Shown in pieces: positions 1 through 13,704 of a DNA stretch of 64,000 nt (position 1 is the stretch's first letter; each line of letters begins with the position of its first letter). A program made the position numbers and the translations under genes. The stretch comes from Allacma fusca (taxonomy: Eukaryota; Arthropoda; Collembola; Symphypleona; Sminthuridae), in NCBI GenBank assembly GCA_947179485.1, contig OX359249.1, forward strand, positions 2,914,001-2,978,000, given 5' to 3'. The notes beneath the pieces were generated by a model. That model was not told the origin of the DNA and made no database searches. It saw nothing but the letters and a program-made list of their open reading frames with translations.

Positions 1-189
1 AATGGAGAAGTTACCGTTGATTTATTTGCTCAAGTTTTAGAGAGTCAGTTATTTCCATATAATTTTGTGTCCTGAGATACAGGTTGAACGTAAGTATTAT
101 AGTATGATGGAGTAATAGGTCTATGAAGAGACACACATTTACCACTTACATGTGTTTTTGTCTGCTGGTCGACTATTTTGCTTTGAGTG

Positions 190-322
190 AAACTCCATGT
201 ATGTAGATCCTTTTGATTTAAATTGAGAAAGCACCTATAGATTGTTTGGATTTAAATTTAAAATGCACCTAGACCATTTTTATTTTAATGGAAAATACTT
301 CCAGATCATTTTGCCTCATCAC
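190..322. repeat. Degraded end of the TA-flanked long-TIR element
   Basis: This stretch repeats, with many substitutions, the order of motifs seen at the right end of the 61914-62773 element: 'GCACCTAGACCATTTT', an A/T-rich spacer, then 'AGATCATTTTGCCTC' followed by 'ATCACAG'. It looks like an old fragment of the same family. No partner end is visible inside the window. Confidence 0.55.
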
Positions 323-349
323 AGTCAAAATTTTCAGCATAATAAAGTA

Positions 350-512
350 CAGAGTAATGTCTGAAGATATCCCTTTGAAGAGCCTTTTCCTATGAGGACA
401 AAATTGTTTGGTCACATTTCGTCTTTACCCTTTTGTTAATTCATAAAAGCATGCGATTAGCACAAGGGGATTTTGATCCCTTTAGGGGTCCACTTGTAGA
501 GAGATTGCACAG
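350..512. repeat. Old CAGT-type MITE copy (full length)
   Basis: Flanked by TA on the left (348-349) and TA on the right (513-514). The conserved core is readable: 'GGACAAAATTGTTTGG', then a 'CACATTTCG..TTTACC' stretch, 'GTTAATT' and 'AAAAGCATGCG'. The right arm 'TTGTAGAGAGATTGCACAG' is the inverse of the family's left end. The copy is strongly diverged. Confidence 0.5.
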
Positions 513-3437
513 TATAGATACGTATGTATGAGTAAGTAATAATTTGGATTGGCTATGCTCCACTGCCACTTTCCCTCTCGTTCAATATCTCAGTCTCTGT
601 GTTTACATCAATTGTTAGTAATACTCTTTATCTCCAGTTGCATCTTTTACAACTAGTCCATTGAGCGAAGGTGAGAAGTTGAGAATAAATTCTTGAGTTA
701 TGTTATTTCTTATTGGATCGTGTCAGGAATTGTCCTTTAACACTGCCAGCATTCAGTCATTTGTAGAAATCCATTCTCTTAACTGCTACAGGGCTATTTG
801 CAAAACCCAATCAACTGATCTAGTATGTATGGATGACTTGAAAAATCCTTTCAGTTTAAATAATTTTCAAACCCTTTGTGGTCTTTGAAAACTGTCTAAC
901 AAATTCTTACGTATGACCTGGTAATTTTCTGGGTCACCAGACACAACATGAGTCACAACGATTACTACCTCACTGACTACAGTAGTAGACATAGACTAAA
1001 TTAACAATGGAAATTAATAGGGCTTGAGCATCTAAAAATAAATTCTCATTTCCATTTCATTAGGACATTTTACAGTTGCACCTCCACATGTACTCCACTC
1101 CTTCCTAAAGAGCATCTTTAAATGGAGCAAAAAATACTTCTAAAGGTGTGCTCTTATACGGAGACAAATGAATAGGGTAAACGAAAAATTGTCCTACATT
1201 TTGACTCTATCGAGAAAAGAATCTCGGAAATGGGTCTCGAGAGAGACTCAACTGCATTACCAGGAATCACATATCCTTGTTAATGAAAGCGAGTATAGAT
1301 CCTGGAGTGCTATATAACTTATTGTTTGAGCCTCCACAAATTTCTTCACTGAGGTAAGCATAGCATTGATATGGCCGCACTTGTCGAAAATTTATGGGGC
1401 AAGGTGAAACCAGCCTGGGACAAATGGACCAAATGTGGGAAACCTTTGATTATGCTCCCACAGTTGACACTACCAATGCACACGACCAGATGCAAGAGAG
1501 CATAGTTTTGAACATTCAAGCATTATGCATGATGTGGAGCTCTACAGCAATCGAATATATTAATTACAGTGTATGATCTTTATAGGGGAGCTCCTCATAA
1601 GAGTATTTTCTCTTCAGTGGCAAAAACTGTAACTTGTACACATTGCCCTTTACCCTACCGTTCATTTTTCTCCTTATAAGAGCATGCAAGGAAAATCTTT
1701 TAAATTCTGCTTCATCTGAGGATAATCTTGTGTTGGGATTTCACTGTAGAGATTTGTAACTTTGCGTATCTAGAGGTAGGCAGGTTAAATATGAAGGTGG
1801 AAGTTCAAGATCATGTAAGAAAATTCCTATCATTGGAGCATTCAGTATAATTATTATTGTTTGGTCAAAATGACCCGTGAAATATCTCCCCTGACCAGTG
1901 CATTGACACGCGTTGGAGTTCAAAAACCAGTGCACTCTTGTTATAGCAGACTCCTGATGTTTTAGTAAGAAAAATATTTTGAAGCAGTGTCATTTGGCGC
2001 AACGTTACATTTTTATTTTATGAGTGAATGTTATTATTCTAGTAGAAGTTTGCTCCTTGTAGAGAGTGTTCTCAAGAGAGCTTACTTTACCATGTACATA
2101 TAGTGTCTATGCACCTGCTAATAGATACTCGAACGTGCGGGCACTTGAAAGTGAATTGGTCGGGGACGAGGGTATTGATGGCAGTGGATTTCCAATTCGC
2201 AACTTTGAGAAAGGCAGTTGTAATAAGTGTATCAATTGCGGCTCACCAATGAATTTTTTCCAAGCAAATGAACTGATGAAATGATACGGGGCTGAGTGAA
2301 TGCATGTGTTGGAAATAAAGCCCTGGCCACAAGAGTTTCATAAATGGAAGAAGATCGTGAAGAGAAAACCGCAGAGCTCCTGCAATTATCCTCAAATGAC
2401 TTCATTGACAATGAAAAGAGTCACAGAGAAGTCCACGTCTCATCTTTTGATTTCCACCTATTCTCATTTCCATCCCATCCTTCCCTCCCATTATATTTTT
2501 TTCCAAGCTCTCCTCCACAACAACAGTTCACATGGAAACCTCAAAACTAACCACGAACACCAACTCTTCTGGCTTCATAATTCCTAGGCACTTGTGGGGA
2601 TTGGAAGAGGCGAGAAATCCGCAAGACGAGGACTGGACATGGCAAAAAAAAGGTATTATTTGAGCAATTTAAGAGAGAATTTCAGGACCAGGGCAGAGTG
2701 GGACTAGTTACAAATATCTACACAGCGTACTTTTACAAAAGCAGACTATTCCTTATAAAGGAATTTTCTCCACAGCACAAATATTTTGCTAGCATTATTC
2801 CCGTTTCACACGATACACATTTTTCTTACTGGAGTCAAACGTTCTTTTATTTCGAGATTCTCGTATAAAGGCAGTTGATTATTATACAGCGTACTATTTT
2901 CATAGGAAACCCACTTACAGTATAAAATGGGAATTACCTCTGGGTTTACATCGATTCAAAAATATTTTGACACATTCCATTTTACCATCTTATTTTTTCC
3001 CTTCGTAGATGCATCTGCAGTGGACTCTCTCTCCACTGGAGACTCCCTTGTAAGAGCGATATTTCTGTGGGAAAAAGTTTTAAACGTAATTAGATATACA
3101 TCCCTGCGTACAATTTGCACAGTTAATTATCTCCTAATTTTGTAGCATTTACAGTGGATTTTTCTACAAGGATATTGCTATAAGATTCTGTTATAATAGC
3201 ACTGTCTCTACAGAAAGAAATGAATTGTTTAATTTTGATTCTTCTCCTAATGCAGCAGCGTAAATAGATTCTATCTTCACTATGAGAGATTCCGTTATCG
3301 GAGCATTGACTCTATGAGACAAAATATTACCTGCAATGTTCCCGTTTGCGATGATGTTAATTTTTTTCCAATGCAAGAGAATGGAATTTAAAGAGCCAAA
3401 TTTTGCTTGCTCTATAGGGGCACCCTTATATGTACAA

Positions 3438-3444
<7 letters not shown>

Positions 3445-3497
<53 letters not shown>
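3445..3497. repeat. (GA)n microsatellite
   Basis: About 26 uninterrupted GA dinucleotides. A shorter GA tract lies at 4628-4642 and a CT tract at 13685-13704. Confidence 0.95.
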
Positions 3498-3499
<2 letters not shown>

Positions 3500-5559
3500 G
3501 ACTGTAATAATGGTATCGTTGAGTGGTGATCAGTTCCAGTCTAGCTGTGCCTTGCATTAGACCCTGATAAATTGCGTACCTCACGTTTATAAATAATTGA
3601 CGAAGGGATCCTGGACGACGCGCAATCACGTACCTCTCTGGAATAATGCGTGTCCGTGATGTAAGCTTTTGGGGAAAGCTGTAGTTAATTTATTGAGGAG
3701 TTGCATGAGGATGAGCCATCTGAGAAAAAACGGCTCGTCGTTGGCAGTGCACATCCTCCTCCTCTATAAAACTGCAGAGCATAGTCTCCGTCACAATCCC
3801 CACATTTCTCTCGATTATCTGCCCAACTGCATCTTTTACTCCTTTCAAAATCCTTCCCTCAGCCGCACGTGCCCAATTGTTTTTCTTCCCCAATCATTCA
3901 TAATTAGAATTAAATCATTCCTTCCGTCCGGCTTGCTTTTTCAATCCTAACACTTTTTACACCTCTGCATTAGCCACACATACAACCAGTCCTTCCTATC
4001 CTTCCTTCAGCTCGTGCGAACACGTGTGTGTTTTACTTGTACAGTGTGCTCTTCCCGTAGATGGGGCTCCGTTATAAAAGCATTTCTTCTCCACGCTCGC
4101 TCACAATTATATCCACACATTCCTCTTCCCCACTGTGGTATTTTTGACGTTGTAACAAAAACAAAAGTAAACATCGAGCTGCAAGGGACTAGTTTGTTCG
4201 AGCTCGTACAGTAAACTCTTTCCATGAGAGTCCCCCATGTCAGAAGGATTTCTCAATGAAGACACAAATATTTCAAGACATCCCTTGTTCTACAATAAAT
4301 CCAATTATTTTGTATAGAGCTTAGGATTATTTCTATGTACAGTGTACTCCCAATGTCTGTCATAGCGGAGGTACATACACTCTAGCTCCAAGCACCTTGG
4401 ACAGGTCGAATTTGCTCAATTTGCCGAGAACGCCATAAATACCCAATTTACCTTGGCATTCTCAAATGGCCAACCCTGACTTTATGTAGATACTAGAATT
4501 TGTGTTCATCAGCATCTGATGTAAGTACTTATGTACATACAGTGCCTGTACTTACTAATATGTAGATTTCTATAATTAACATTAGATACACAGTCCTATA
4601 TTTGTATAGACAGAAGCTGGAGCAGGAGAGAGAGAGAGAGAGTATGGCTTGCAAATCTATCCTAAAAATTGGTAATAACGAATAGTGTGTAAAAAGTGAA
4701 ATAATGACAGAGTAAATTTTGTATGGAGTAAAAACTACATTGTGCATACAGAGCTGACCGTGTCCATGTTCCTTATGTGCATTTAATTTAACGGGAAGGA
4801 GACTTATTGGCACGTCCCAAGGCCTACTACATATCCCGACCCCAGCACTATATGCAAGGAACCTACTATTTGACTACTAACTCTCATACTATCTGGTGTT
4901 TGGAAGATTTGGGAAACCTATTCTCCAAGTTGTGACACCTGCAAGCAATTAAGCGTGTGGAGCTCCGATTTATCATTGGCTCCATCAAATTTCACGCAAT
5001 TACCACGCTTTGATTTCTAATTCCCTTTCTATCCTGCCCTGGACACATCAAGTGCATACAATTCCTACCTGTACATGGACTCTCCCACGAATGACTTGGA
5101 GCGGCTCATTGATTTATCACCTTCAGCAGCTCCAGCTCCCTCAAATAAAACCTTCCTCGTCCATTAGTTTTAATTAGACTTTCAATGAACTTCCCTTTTC
5201 CCGTCCTATTTCATACCCCGTATATACATACCAAGCTGAGGACGTGCATATGGGAGCAGAGGCTTTTTTTTGTCAGACCATAATCCGCATGCAGGCATGG
5301 GCAACTACTACATCAATATGTACATACACTCGCACATCCACTGCTAATAAGCGTGGCCGGACACCACCAGTTGCTTCTTATTTCTACATTCTTCCACACA
5401 CCTGTCAATTCAGAGCCAATACTGGCCATGAATCATTTGCTCTTGTGACATAAAAAAGGGCTGGATTTTATGCTTGATTCCCTAAATTGTGCATTGCTCA
5501 ATTCCTGTCCTCAGATATTGGCTCTGGGCTGATTAGTGGGTAGTTATGATCACTTCCAA

Positions 5560-5870
5560 CGATAGGCACAAAAATAAATAATCAGATCAAATGACAAAAA
5601 CCTCATACTTTTTTAACATCATACAAAATAACAAAACCGTGCAAAATTAAGAAATCTTGTGCGATAGCAAAAATCAATCAAAACAATAGGAGGGACGCAA
5701 ACGCCAATCAAGACAAGAAATTCTAAACTAACTGAAATGATAGAACAAAACAAAATTGTAGTGTAAACGTAAAAATTAAGCAAAACGAAAAAAAAAACAA
5801 AGCTCAGGAGTAAAAAAAAATATAAAGGGAAAAAACCGGAGGAAAGAAGTGATAAAAAGAGAAGAGTGGA
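5560..5870 (+). other. A-rich, T-poor asymmetric block
   Basis: The plus strand is unusually rich in A, with repeated AAAAC/CAAAA words, and poor in T over roughly 300 bases. It ends in a run of A-tracts near 5790-5830. No open frame, tandem unit or terminal repeat explains it. It could be a decayed simple repeat or a poly-A-bearing retroelement tail. Confidence 0.4.
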
Positions 5871-7345
5871 TTACAGCTTGGGAAGATGAAAGAAGTGTTG
5901 TGCGTCAGAGTAATGACTGGGGTAGGATAAGGGTTAATAATAATTATAATAATGGAGTAATACATCGGACGTAAACGTTCGGACGATTACGCATCATATT
6001 TTGTGCACACATGGCTCGAGCTGCTCCCAAGGTAAAAAAAAAGTGTTTTCCCGTTAGGTATTAATAACAGGAGACGCGTGCAGTTGCTCGTTAAGCACGG
6101 GGTGATGAATGTTGGTGGAAGCCCGCCTTCAACCCATTTAGCGGTTTCGCCCGCAAGTACCATTTCCCAATTATCTTCATCATTCATCCCATACATACTC
6201 ACCATTCCAGCTCTGTCCATCTGATTTCACTCCGGTCATTGTCTCCACATTTCTCCTTCCTCTCCCCCTGTCCGTACATTCATAATTCTTCTTAATCTCC
6301 ATATCCATAATGATCATATTGTACCATGAGGCCTGGAGTGGACTCTCCATTAGTCGCTCCTACTCCTTCAAATCCAACAAAATATCCTTTACTGGCAGTA
6401 AAGTCCCAGGGAAGCAATCTTACAATAACTTGTACAAGTTCTGAAGGGATTTAAGTTTTCCTTCCAATACATTTTTGTATTAGCATTGCAGGATCAAATC
6501 CAACTGTCGCATTTTGAGTATCACTGATTTCTCTTATACATTTTCCATACATATGGTTACAACCAGCTGGTCAGGGGATCACCTTAATAAACCAGCATAA
6601 TTTTACTACAGGCAGGCTCTTGTAGGGAGAGAAATTAATGTTGGAGTACAAGGGAATGGTTCCAAAATTATTTGCCTTTGTAAAGTACACTTGCTTTTAA
6701 AGATGGATATTATAGCGAGAGTGCGAGATGAAATTTTTAACTACAATTTATTATTATTGTAATCCAGGGACTCTCGCTATAACATAAATACTCTCCCGGG
6801 ACAACGGATTTTTAGCATTACTGAATCTATCCGTCTAACCCTCTTGATTAGGCATTTTGTAGATGAGGCTGGGGAGAGGTAAATCATCCATTACAAGGAA
6901 GTTTTCCAAAGCAGATATCCTTCATGATAATCTTTGAATAGACTAGTGCCATCAACATTTTAAAAATCAATTGGTAGAAAAGTTGAAAAAAGCAAGGCGT
7001 TTTAAATGCTAGGGGTGTTCCTGCGTCCTTACAAAATGAGCATTTTGGGAAATTACAAAGTATATACTCCCGATGTGAAAAAACTGTTTCTGCGAGGATT
7101 TTAGCCATACGGAGTATTCAAAAGAAAACATTCGTAAGAATTTTCAGTCGCATCAACGCAACGTTTACCACAACGTTATTTTTTCCTGTTATAAGAAATG
7201 CTTTCAATTACAAGATCCAAAAGGTCTGGTCCCATTGGGCTGCACTCACACTGTATTACATAATTATAATTACATGTGCGTACATTTACTATGTGAGTAC
7301 TGGTAGGATTCAAGAGAGAGGATACTCAGATGCTTTTCCAGCTAC

Positions 7346-7541
7346 TATAAAGTGCCGTCTTGTTTAAAGATATTTTATAAGAGCATTGTCTCCATTACGC
7401 GCAGGGAATATTTGGAAACATCTCCGTTTCTGATGCAACACGTAAATATTCCTCATGCAATATACTTATATATTCTAATGTGGCAGTGTTAGAGGGAAAT
7501 GTGGTTGCTTTGAGGGGTGCTCTTGTAGGGAGAGTGCGCTG
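7346..7541. repeat. CAGT-type MITE copy
   Basis: The right arm is among the best preserved in the window: 'GGGGTGCTCTTGTAGGG' then 'AGAGTGCGCTG', followed by TA at 7542-7543. The core 'GGGAATATTTGGAAACAT' with 'CTCCGTTTCTG' is present. The left boundary is approximate. Confidence 0.55.
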
Positions 7542-8678
7542 TAGATCCATGTGCAAGTGCACACTCCTGGTAGGATTTAAGAGGTGATAGTTTGGAGGAG
7601 ATGAGGAAGAGCTAGTCTTGTGGTTTCTCTGTCAAATCCTTATCAATGAATCTGGACAGGTGATGGAGAGAATCTGTAGAGCACGACTCGAGATTTGAAA
7701 CCATTTAATTCTCTGTGCATAAATGATGGAGCATTGTGTTGCTGTAAGTTTGGAGCTTCTGTCCTCCGGTTGCACTCTCGTGTCTCTTGAAGAGTCTCAG
7801 TTCTGTAGGGATAGGAATGCCTCCGTGGATTAACAATCTATTAAGTGCGGGATCACTCTCTGCCTATTCTCAGCACTTCACCTCATTTCATTATGGATTT
7901 CAAAGGTGACAAAGACGGGATTGACAAAACTCATCTGGACTATTCATTCCTTAACCACTCGCTACCTTACTTCACCTCTTCTGTCCCACTGTGAGAGTCT
8001 GTCTCATACCTTCACAAAATACCAGTGGGCTCTCTGTATAACAGCATCCCTAAGAGGGACTAAATTTCCTCTTATAATCAGAGACTCTTCTGGTCCTACA
8101 AATTAATACTGCGGCCTTCTGGGAAAACTAGAAAATACTTTTTGTCTCCAGAGACAATATGCTCTGATGTTGGGGCCCTACAGAGAGACAGTCCACTGTA
8201 CAGAGCCTACCATTTCCGAGGCTATTATTCCCGAATCTTGGGCTGCCGTAACCAGCCAAATATGTACATACTGCTAAACCCTCCAATCATGACTCACATT
8301 GATCATTGAAGCTCCCCAGCAGAAAGATTGATCATCCTCGCTTTATGCAAGGTCAAACAAACAAATCTATTCCTCCTTACTAGCATTTTTTTCTCCTCTC
8401 GCAAATTCCTCCTTCCCATTGTGTCCTCCTCTCTCCATCCATTGACATTGTCACTCACACATGCACCACAGCATTTACAACCTACTACAGTCGTCATTTT
8501 CTGACGGCTACTCATGTCTCAACTTCCAGCTACTGCTTCTGCCAAGACCCTTCAAATCTTTATCCCTTCTATCTCTTCCACACGAATTTTCCGCTCAGTT
8601 TGACTCAAATTGAATTCTTGGTGTCATTTCCTTACACGCATAAGTATTCATTCCCGATCTTATTTTTTTTCTTTTGTA

Positions 8679-8870
8679 CAGTCTACTCTCTGTGTAAGAG
8701 CAACCCCTGAAAATAACAAATTCACACTTGGACGTTCAATCCATCCTAGCTACAACATCCACATTGGGTGTCATCAAAATGGAAATGTGAGGTCTGCCGT
8801 AGAAACAGGACACACCACATTATACGCTTACCACAAGAGATTCCCTTATAAGAGATTGGTCGCTATACAG
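8679..8870. repeat. CAGT-type MITE copy
   Basis: Left end: TA (8677-8678) then 'CAGTCTACTCTCTGTG' and 'TAAGAGCAACCCC'. Right end: 'TTCCCTTATAAGAGATTGG' leading to 'CTATACAG' and TA. Both ends have the expected inverted polarity; the interior is diverged. Confidence 0.45.
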
Positions 8871-11781
8871 TAGGAGTGACAATATTTAAATCATTTCCCG
8901 TTTAGAATCCCCTTTAATTTGTCTCCTCACGAGGGTATCCATTCCACTATTAGACCCAAATTTTGCAGATTTTGAGGGATCTGTATCAGCACGGGTATAT
9001 TGTCAATACCAGGGGGGAGTACAATTCAATGGAGAAAATATGTACACATTCCCGTTTAGTAGAAATTGAATTCCCGTGTAATTCTTCTGTCTGGACTGAA
9101 ACTGGGACGGAGCGTGTTTGAAATGATGGGAGTAATATATGATGCTATTAATTTTGAGAGAGGAACACAAACTGAGAGGAGTGGACATAAGAAAATTCCC
9201 AAGTAGCAGGAATTTAGTTTTAGTGGGAGACAGGCGGTTGGATTTGTGCACGATGGATGATAGAGATGAGTACGGAGTGTCTACAAAGTAGTCACCTCCA
9301 GCTGAGTTAAGCTTGAATTTGTAATTCAGGAGCAAAAAGTCTCATTAATTACCCACGCTCTCTGCTCCTCTCATTCTTCCCGAATCAACTGCTTCCCAAG
9401 TCATCAGGCTTCCTGGACCACGTAATCAACATTACATTACATACGATACATATATATATTTAATTATATACAATAATAATCATGTATGCGTACTTGATTA
9501 AGTTGGTGTAATTACTCTCTGAGTACAGTCACTTCTGGTTATAAGAGCTACAGAGCGGATTTCAATATATTTTCCCCTGAAAAAAATTAAAACCAACCAC
9601 AATTTAGGATTTTATTCGTCTCAAATCTGGAAATAAAAACTGAGCAAAGGAGCGCAGACATTTTCCATTATGAAAGCAGCCCTTATAATGAGAATTCTCT
9701 GAAGTGACTTTGGCGGCTCCATTTTCTTGACGCATTACAGTCGTACGGCGTAACATTACCTCAATTAATTGCCAATTCATCACTTGAAAAGATTTTTACC
9801 ATTGAGCGGTCGGAACGAAATGTTAGATGAACCATGTAACAAAAAAACTAGCAAAGCACAGTCCAAACCTCTCATACCAGACCCTCTGAAAGAAGCAAAA
9901 CTTAGCTTATGAGTGAACTCTCGCTATAAGAGACTTCCTGTCTCCATATATCGACATGTTTATTTGAAAAATTATACTAATTTTCATACCACAATATTAC
10001 TTGTCATAAGAGCAATGCCAATACAATTTTAGATCCAAAATGTGTTTTCCTCTTGGTTGTATTTACATAGTAGGTAGTTCATTTTAAAGTATAGCATATA
10101 AAGTACATTTTCCTTGTTAGAGCATCCCAAAAGCTAATTGTTCCAATTTGACTCCTTATAATGATACATGCTCTTGCAACGAGAAAATTATTATTAGGGT
10201 AAATGGGATTGGACTCAAGTAATTATTTGAGCTCGTAGAGGAAAATACATCTAACAAGATTGCACAATGTTTCGACAGGCTCTTATAAACTGACAAATTA
10301 CCTTGAATAATATACAGGCCACAAATAACTCGTCTGACTTACAGTGCACATTTGTAAGAGGCAAAAAATTTGTCTCTTGTAACGTCATGCTCTGTGAACA
10401 AACAAATTTAATGTTGGGATAATAGGAATTGGATCAAATATTTTCTTTCTAGTAGAGACGATCCTCTTGCAAGTCCTTGGAAAGTGTATCTTATAGTCAG
10501 ATTAAATAAACTGGTTGAGGTTTGCTCATTTCTATTATTTTCGGTATTACTAATCATTCAAATTTAATGATACTAGATTCGAGAATTTGAGAATGACACA
10601 GCGCCATCTTGTACCAACAAGTTCTTTCGAAAAAAAATCTGCGGAGTAATGTTTCATTGAATTCGACATACGGAGTTTGGAATCATTGAGAAAAGTTCTT
10701 GTGTTCTTTCTGTTGTAGAATATTTTCCATGGGAGAAACTTGTAGACAATAATTTTGAGAAACACGAGCGTCACCTCCTGACAGGATTCAGAAACTGAGG
10801 AGAGGCAAAACAAGTTTTCGGGATCACATAAGAATCATATCAGAAAGCATAGATTTATTGACTGTGGGTAGTAAGTATATTGACCGTTAGCCTTTCGGAC
10901 TCATTTTAAGATCACAAGTCAACTATTTATACATTTATCAGTCAAATGCTCGATTTAAAATTACTGTTAGAGCGAAAGTGTAATTATTTTTCTCTATTTG
11001 CACAAAACTATTAGAACACAATTTGGGGTACAGCTATGTAATATTTTCCCCCAGACAAGAACCTCTTTCTAAATCGTAAATAAAAGTAAAATTTTGACCC
11101 TCTGTAGAGCTAGCTCGTATAGAATATCAAGCATGTGATGTACCATATAATAGGGGTATAGACTCAAATCATATTTGCAAATACAAATGACTGTTAGTAT
11201 TTGTAACTGTTTTCGTACTCGCAGTTCTGTGACTGCTGTCCCCAATACTTTGTTACAATGACACTGTTACAAAATTAATATTCCGCAAGCAAATGGGATT
11301 TGACATGGAAATGCATAGACAAGATTAATCTAGGGAATTGTGGGTAGTGAGTGGATGGGAATTAGTTAATTTTAAAAAATAATTAATTGCTGCAATTGAT
11401 GACAGTTCTAATTGTGCAGATATCATAATTCCTGAGCCAGGGGTTCTGTTTCTCGTGAAACGTTACTCGCCCAAAGGGAGACCCTACACCTAATAATGCC
11501 ACTCTCAATAACTTGTTTACAAGACGCTGATAGAAATCAATTAAAAGGTAAATATAAATCAATTAGGGGGACCAGAATGACATGTTAAAACGGGGAAAGA
11601 GTACGAGAGTCAACAAAGACAGACTGAGTGAGCACCTCGTAATTACTTCTCAGTTTACTTTGATAAATTCATTCTCTCACTCTTGATTTATCGAATTTTT
11701 TTAATATGTAATATACGTCAGCGTTGCGTCATATTTCCTCCATTACGATCTTCTGTCTGTATGATGAAACGTGAGTGGCTA

Positions 11782-11870
11782 CAGTGTACTCTCTTTGTAA
11801 GAGTATCCAGTCCAAGGAGTAACAAAATCTGACTTTTTTATTTTCATGCTCGCCTGCAAGGAGAGAAAAA
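11782..11870. repeat. Left half of a CAGT-type MITE
   Basis: TA (11780-11781) followed by 'CAGTGTACTCTCTTTG' and 'TAAGAGTATCC', a near-consensus left terminus. The matching right end is not clear, so only the left part is called. A second left arm, 'CTCTCTATAAAGGCATCCC', lies about 160 bases further on. Confidence 0.5.
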
Positions 11871-13684
11871 TTACCTGACATTAGCATTGATCGTATCATT
11901 ATACAGGGTTAGGGTGTCATCCCGAAAGGTCACAATATAATTCTCTCTCTCTATAAAGGCATCCCAGAGAGGAATGGAATTATTTGATTGTATTGGAATG
12001 CTCTTGCAAGGAGAAAAATTACCATTGAGGACTATGAGAATGTGTCAAATCCGTATTTTTGCTCCAATGTAGACAAGCTGTCTTATGAGGGGATTTCATG
12101 AAGACAGTGCTCACTGTCATAGACGCGCTTGTTAGATGGTCCCTTGGAGCCAAAACCCACTATTAATCATTCCATTATTAAGTCCAGCGAGAGCGTCCCT
12201 GCATATACTTGTTAAAGAATAATTAACATTGGGTTAAACAAAAATGTACCCCAAAATGTAGCCAGTTCCCAGAGCTCTTGTAATGGGACCCTTAGAGCCA
12301 GAGGTGACTTTATGTGGTGCGTTACGGGAGCCTAGTATAGAGATGGAGCACTGTATGTGCTTGATGGTAGTAGGTTTGTAAAAATAATGGAAATAACAAT
12401 AATGGCGAAATAGTATGATGCATGGGATACAGTCAAGGCTCCTGTCTCCCACTCTGACTGTAATAGGAAAGTTCCACAATGATATAATTGTGGCAAATGT
12501 TGAGAAAGAATTTCCCGTTGGACTGGGCGATGCCATGGCTGAGCCGATCCTTCACTCCTGCCTTTCCTACATCTGAATTTGAATGGAAGGAATCACGATC
12601 TCCGACCCATTCATCTCATGGAAAAGCAGTAGTTGGAGGATTGTAATTTTTTCCCCCTCCTGCCACAAACAATGAGTAATGACATAAGGTTGAAGCACTT
12701 AGCAGACATTCTCACAGTTTGCAAACATCACGGAGGGTCATGAGTGGCGTAAATTTTACAATAAATCTATCTTTTATGAGAGACAACAAGGCTAGCCTTT
12801 ATTCTCCATTCAAATATAGTGCCTATTAGGGTTAGCACAAAAGTACCGTTTACTTTGCACAATTCCTAGAAATGCCACTCGGATTTTATTATTCCCAACT
12901 TCCCATTATTACTACTCCTACTGGGGACATGTGGACTGCTTTTTACAGCACGATTCTCAATCGACCCATTCACAATAACACGTCACAATAAACAGAGCCA
13001 TGAAGGATTTGTGAGATGAGTCCTCACAAGCCAAATCCTTAATTTCAGATAAAACACAAGACCCTGACGTTTTCTCTACGGACGGGAAATTATTTACGAG
13101 AAGGGTATTATTTATTAAATGGGAGTTGCCAGGTTCATATCTGTAGATATTGCTCTGACTCTATTTAATGCCACTGCCTATAGTCTTCACGATGCAGAAA
13201 AGAATTCAATTTTAAAAATAAGAATCATTTTATTACACAAGTACTAAATTATTGATAGTGCAAGTGGACAGATTTTCTCCACATATTTTATTTAGAACAC
13301 TTCCGAATTCTTTAGCTTCAATAATTATTTATAGTTAGCACATTGGAGCTATGAGCAAATTCTTACTTTTACAATTATACAGTACACTAAACATTAGTAA
13401 TGGCACTTACCATAATGTAATTTTTTCCCTGCATAAAGCATTCTTTCATATGAACCAATTTCTGATAGTTCAAGGCCTGCTCTTATAATGACAATCCAAT
13501 GTATAAACTTTTAATGAGGAGAGCAATGAACATTCTTATAAGCGGGGATATATGGAAATTATTATTTTTGCATCTGAAAGGCATAACACTTTTGAAGGGT
13601 TCTTATTTTTGGAGTTCGCAGCTATAATGTAGGGGTCTTTTATAGCAAGTTGAAACTGTACAATTAAATCTCTGTATATAGAGA

Positions 13685-13704
13685 CTCTCTCTCTCTCTCT
13701 CTCT
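13685..13704. repeat. (CT)n microsatellite
   Basis: Ten CT dinucleotides in a row. They sit where a MITE left arm (ACTCTC) would be expected, so the tract may have grown from that arm. Confidence 0.8.

Larger units (their letters stand above)
513..7345. other. Gene-free stretch with old MITE fragments
   Basis: I see no coding exon here; the open frames are short and carry no recognisable motif. The stretch holds many partial CAGT-MITE pieces: 1567-1705 with core and 'CCTTATAAGAGCATGC', a core near 2785, left arms near 3019, 4039 and 4337, and facing arms at 6709-6782. It also holds a GA microsatellite and an A-rich block. Confidence 0.6.
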
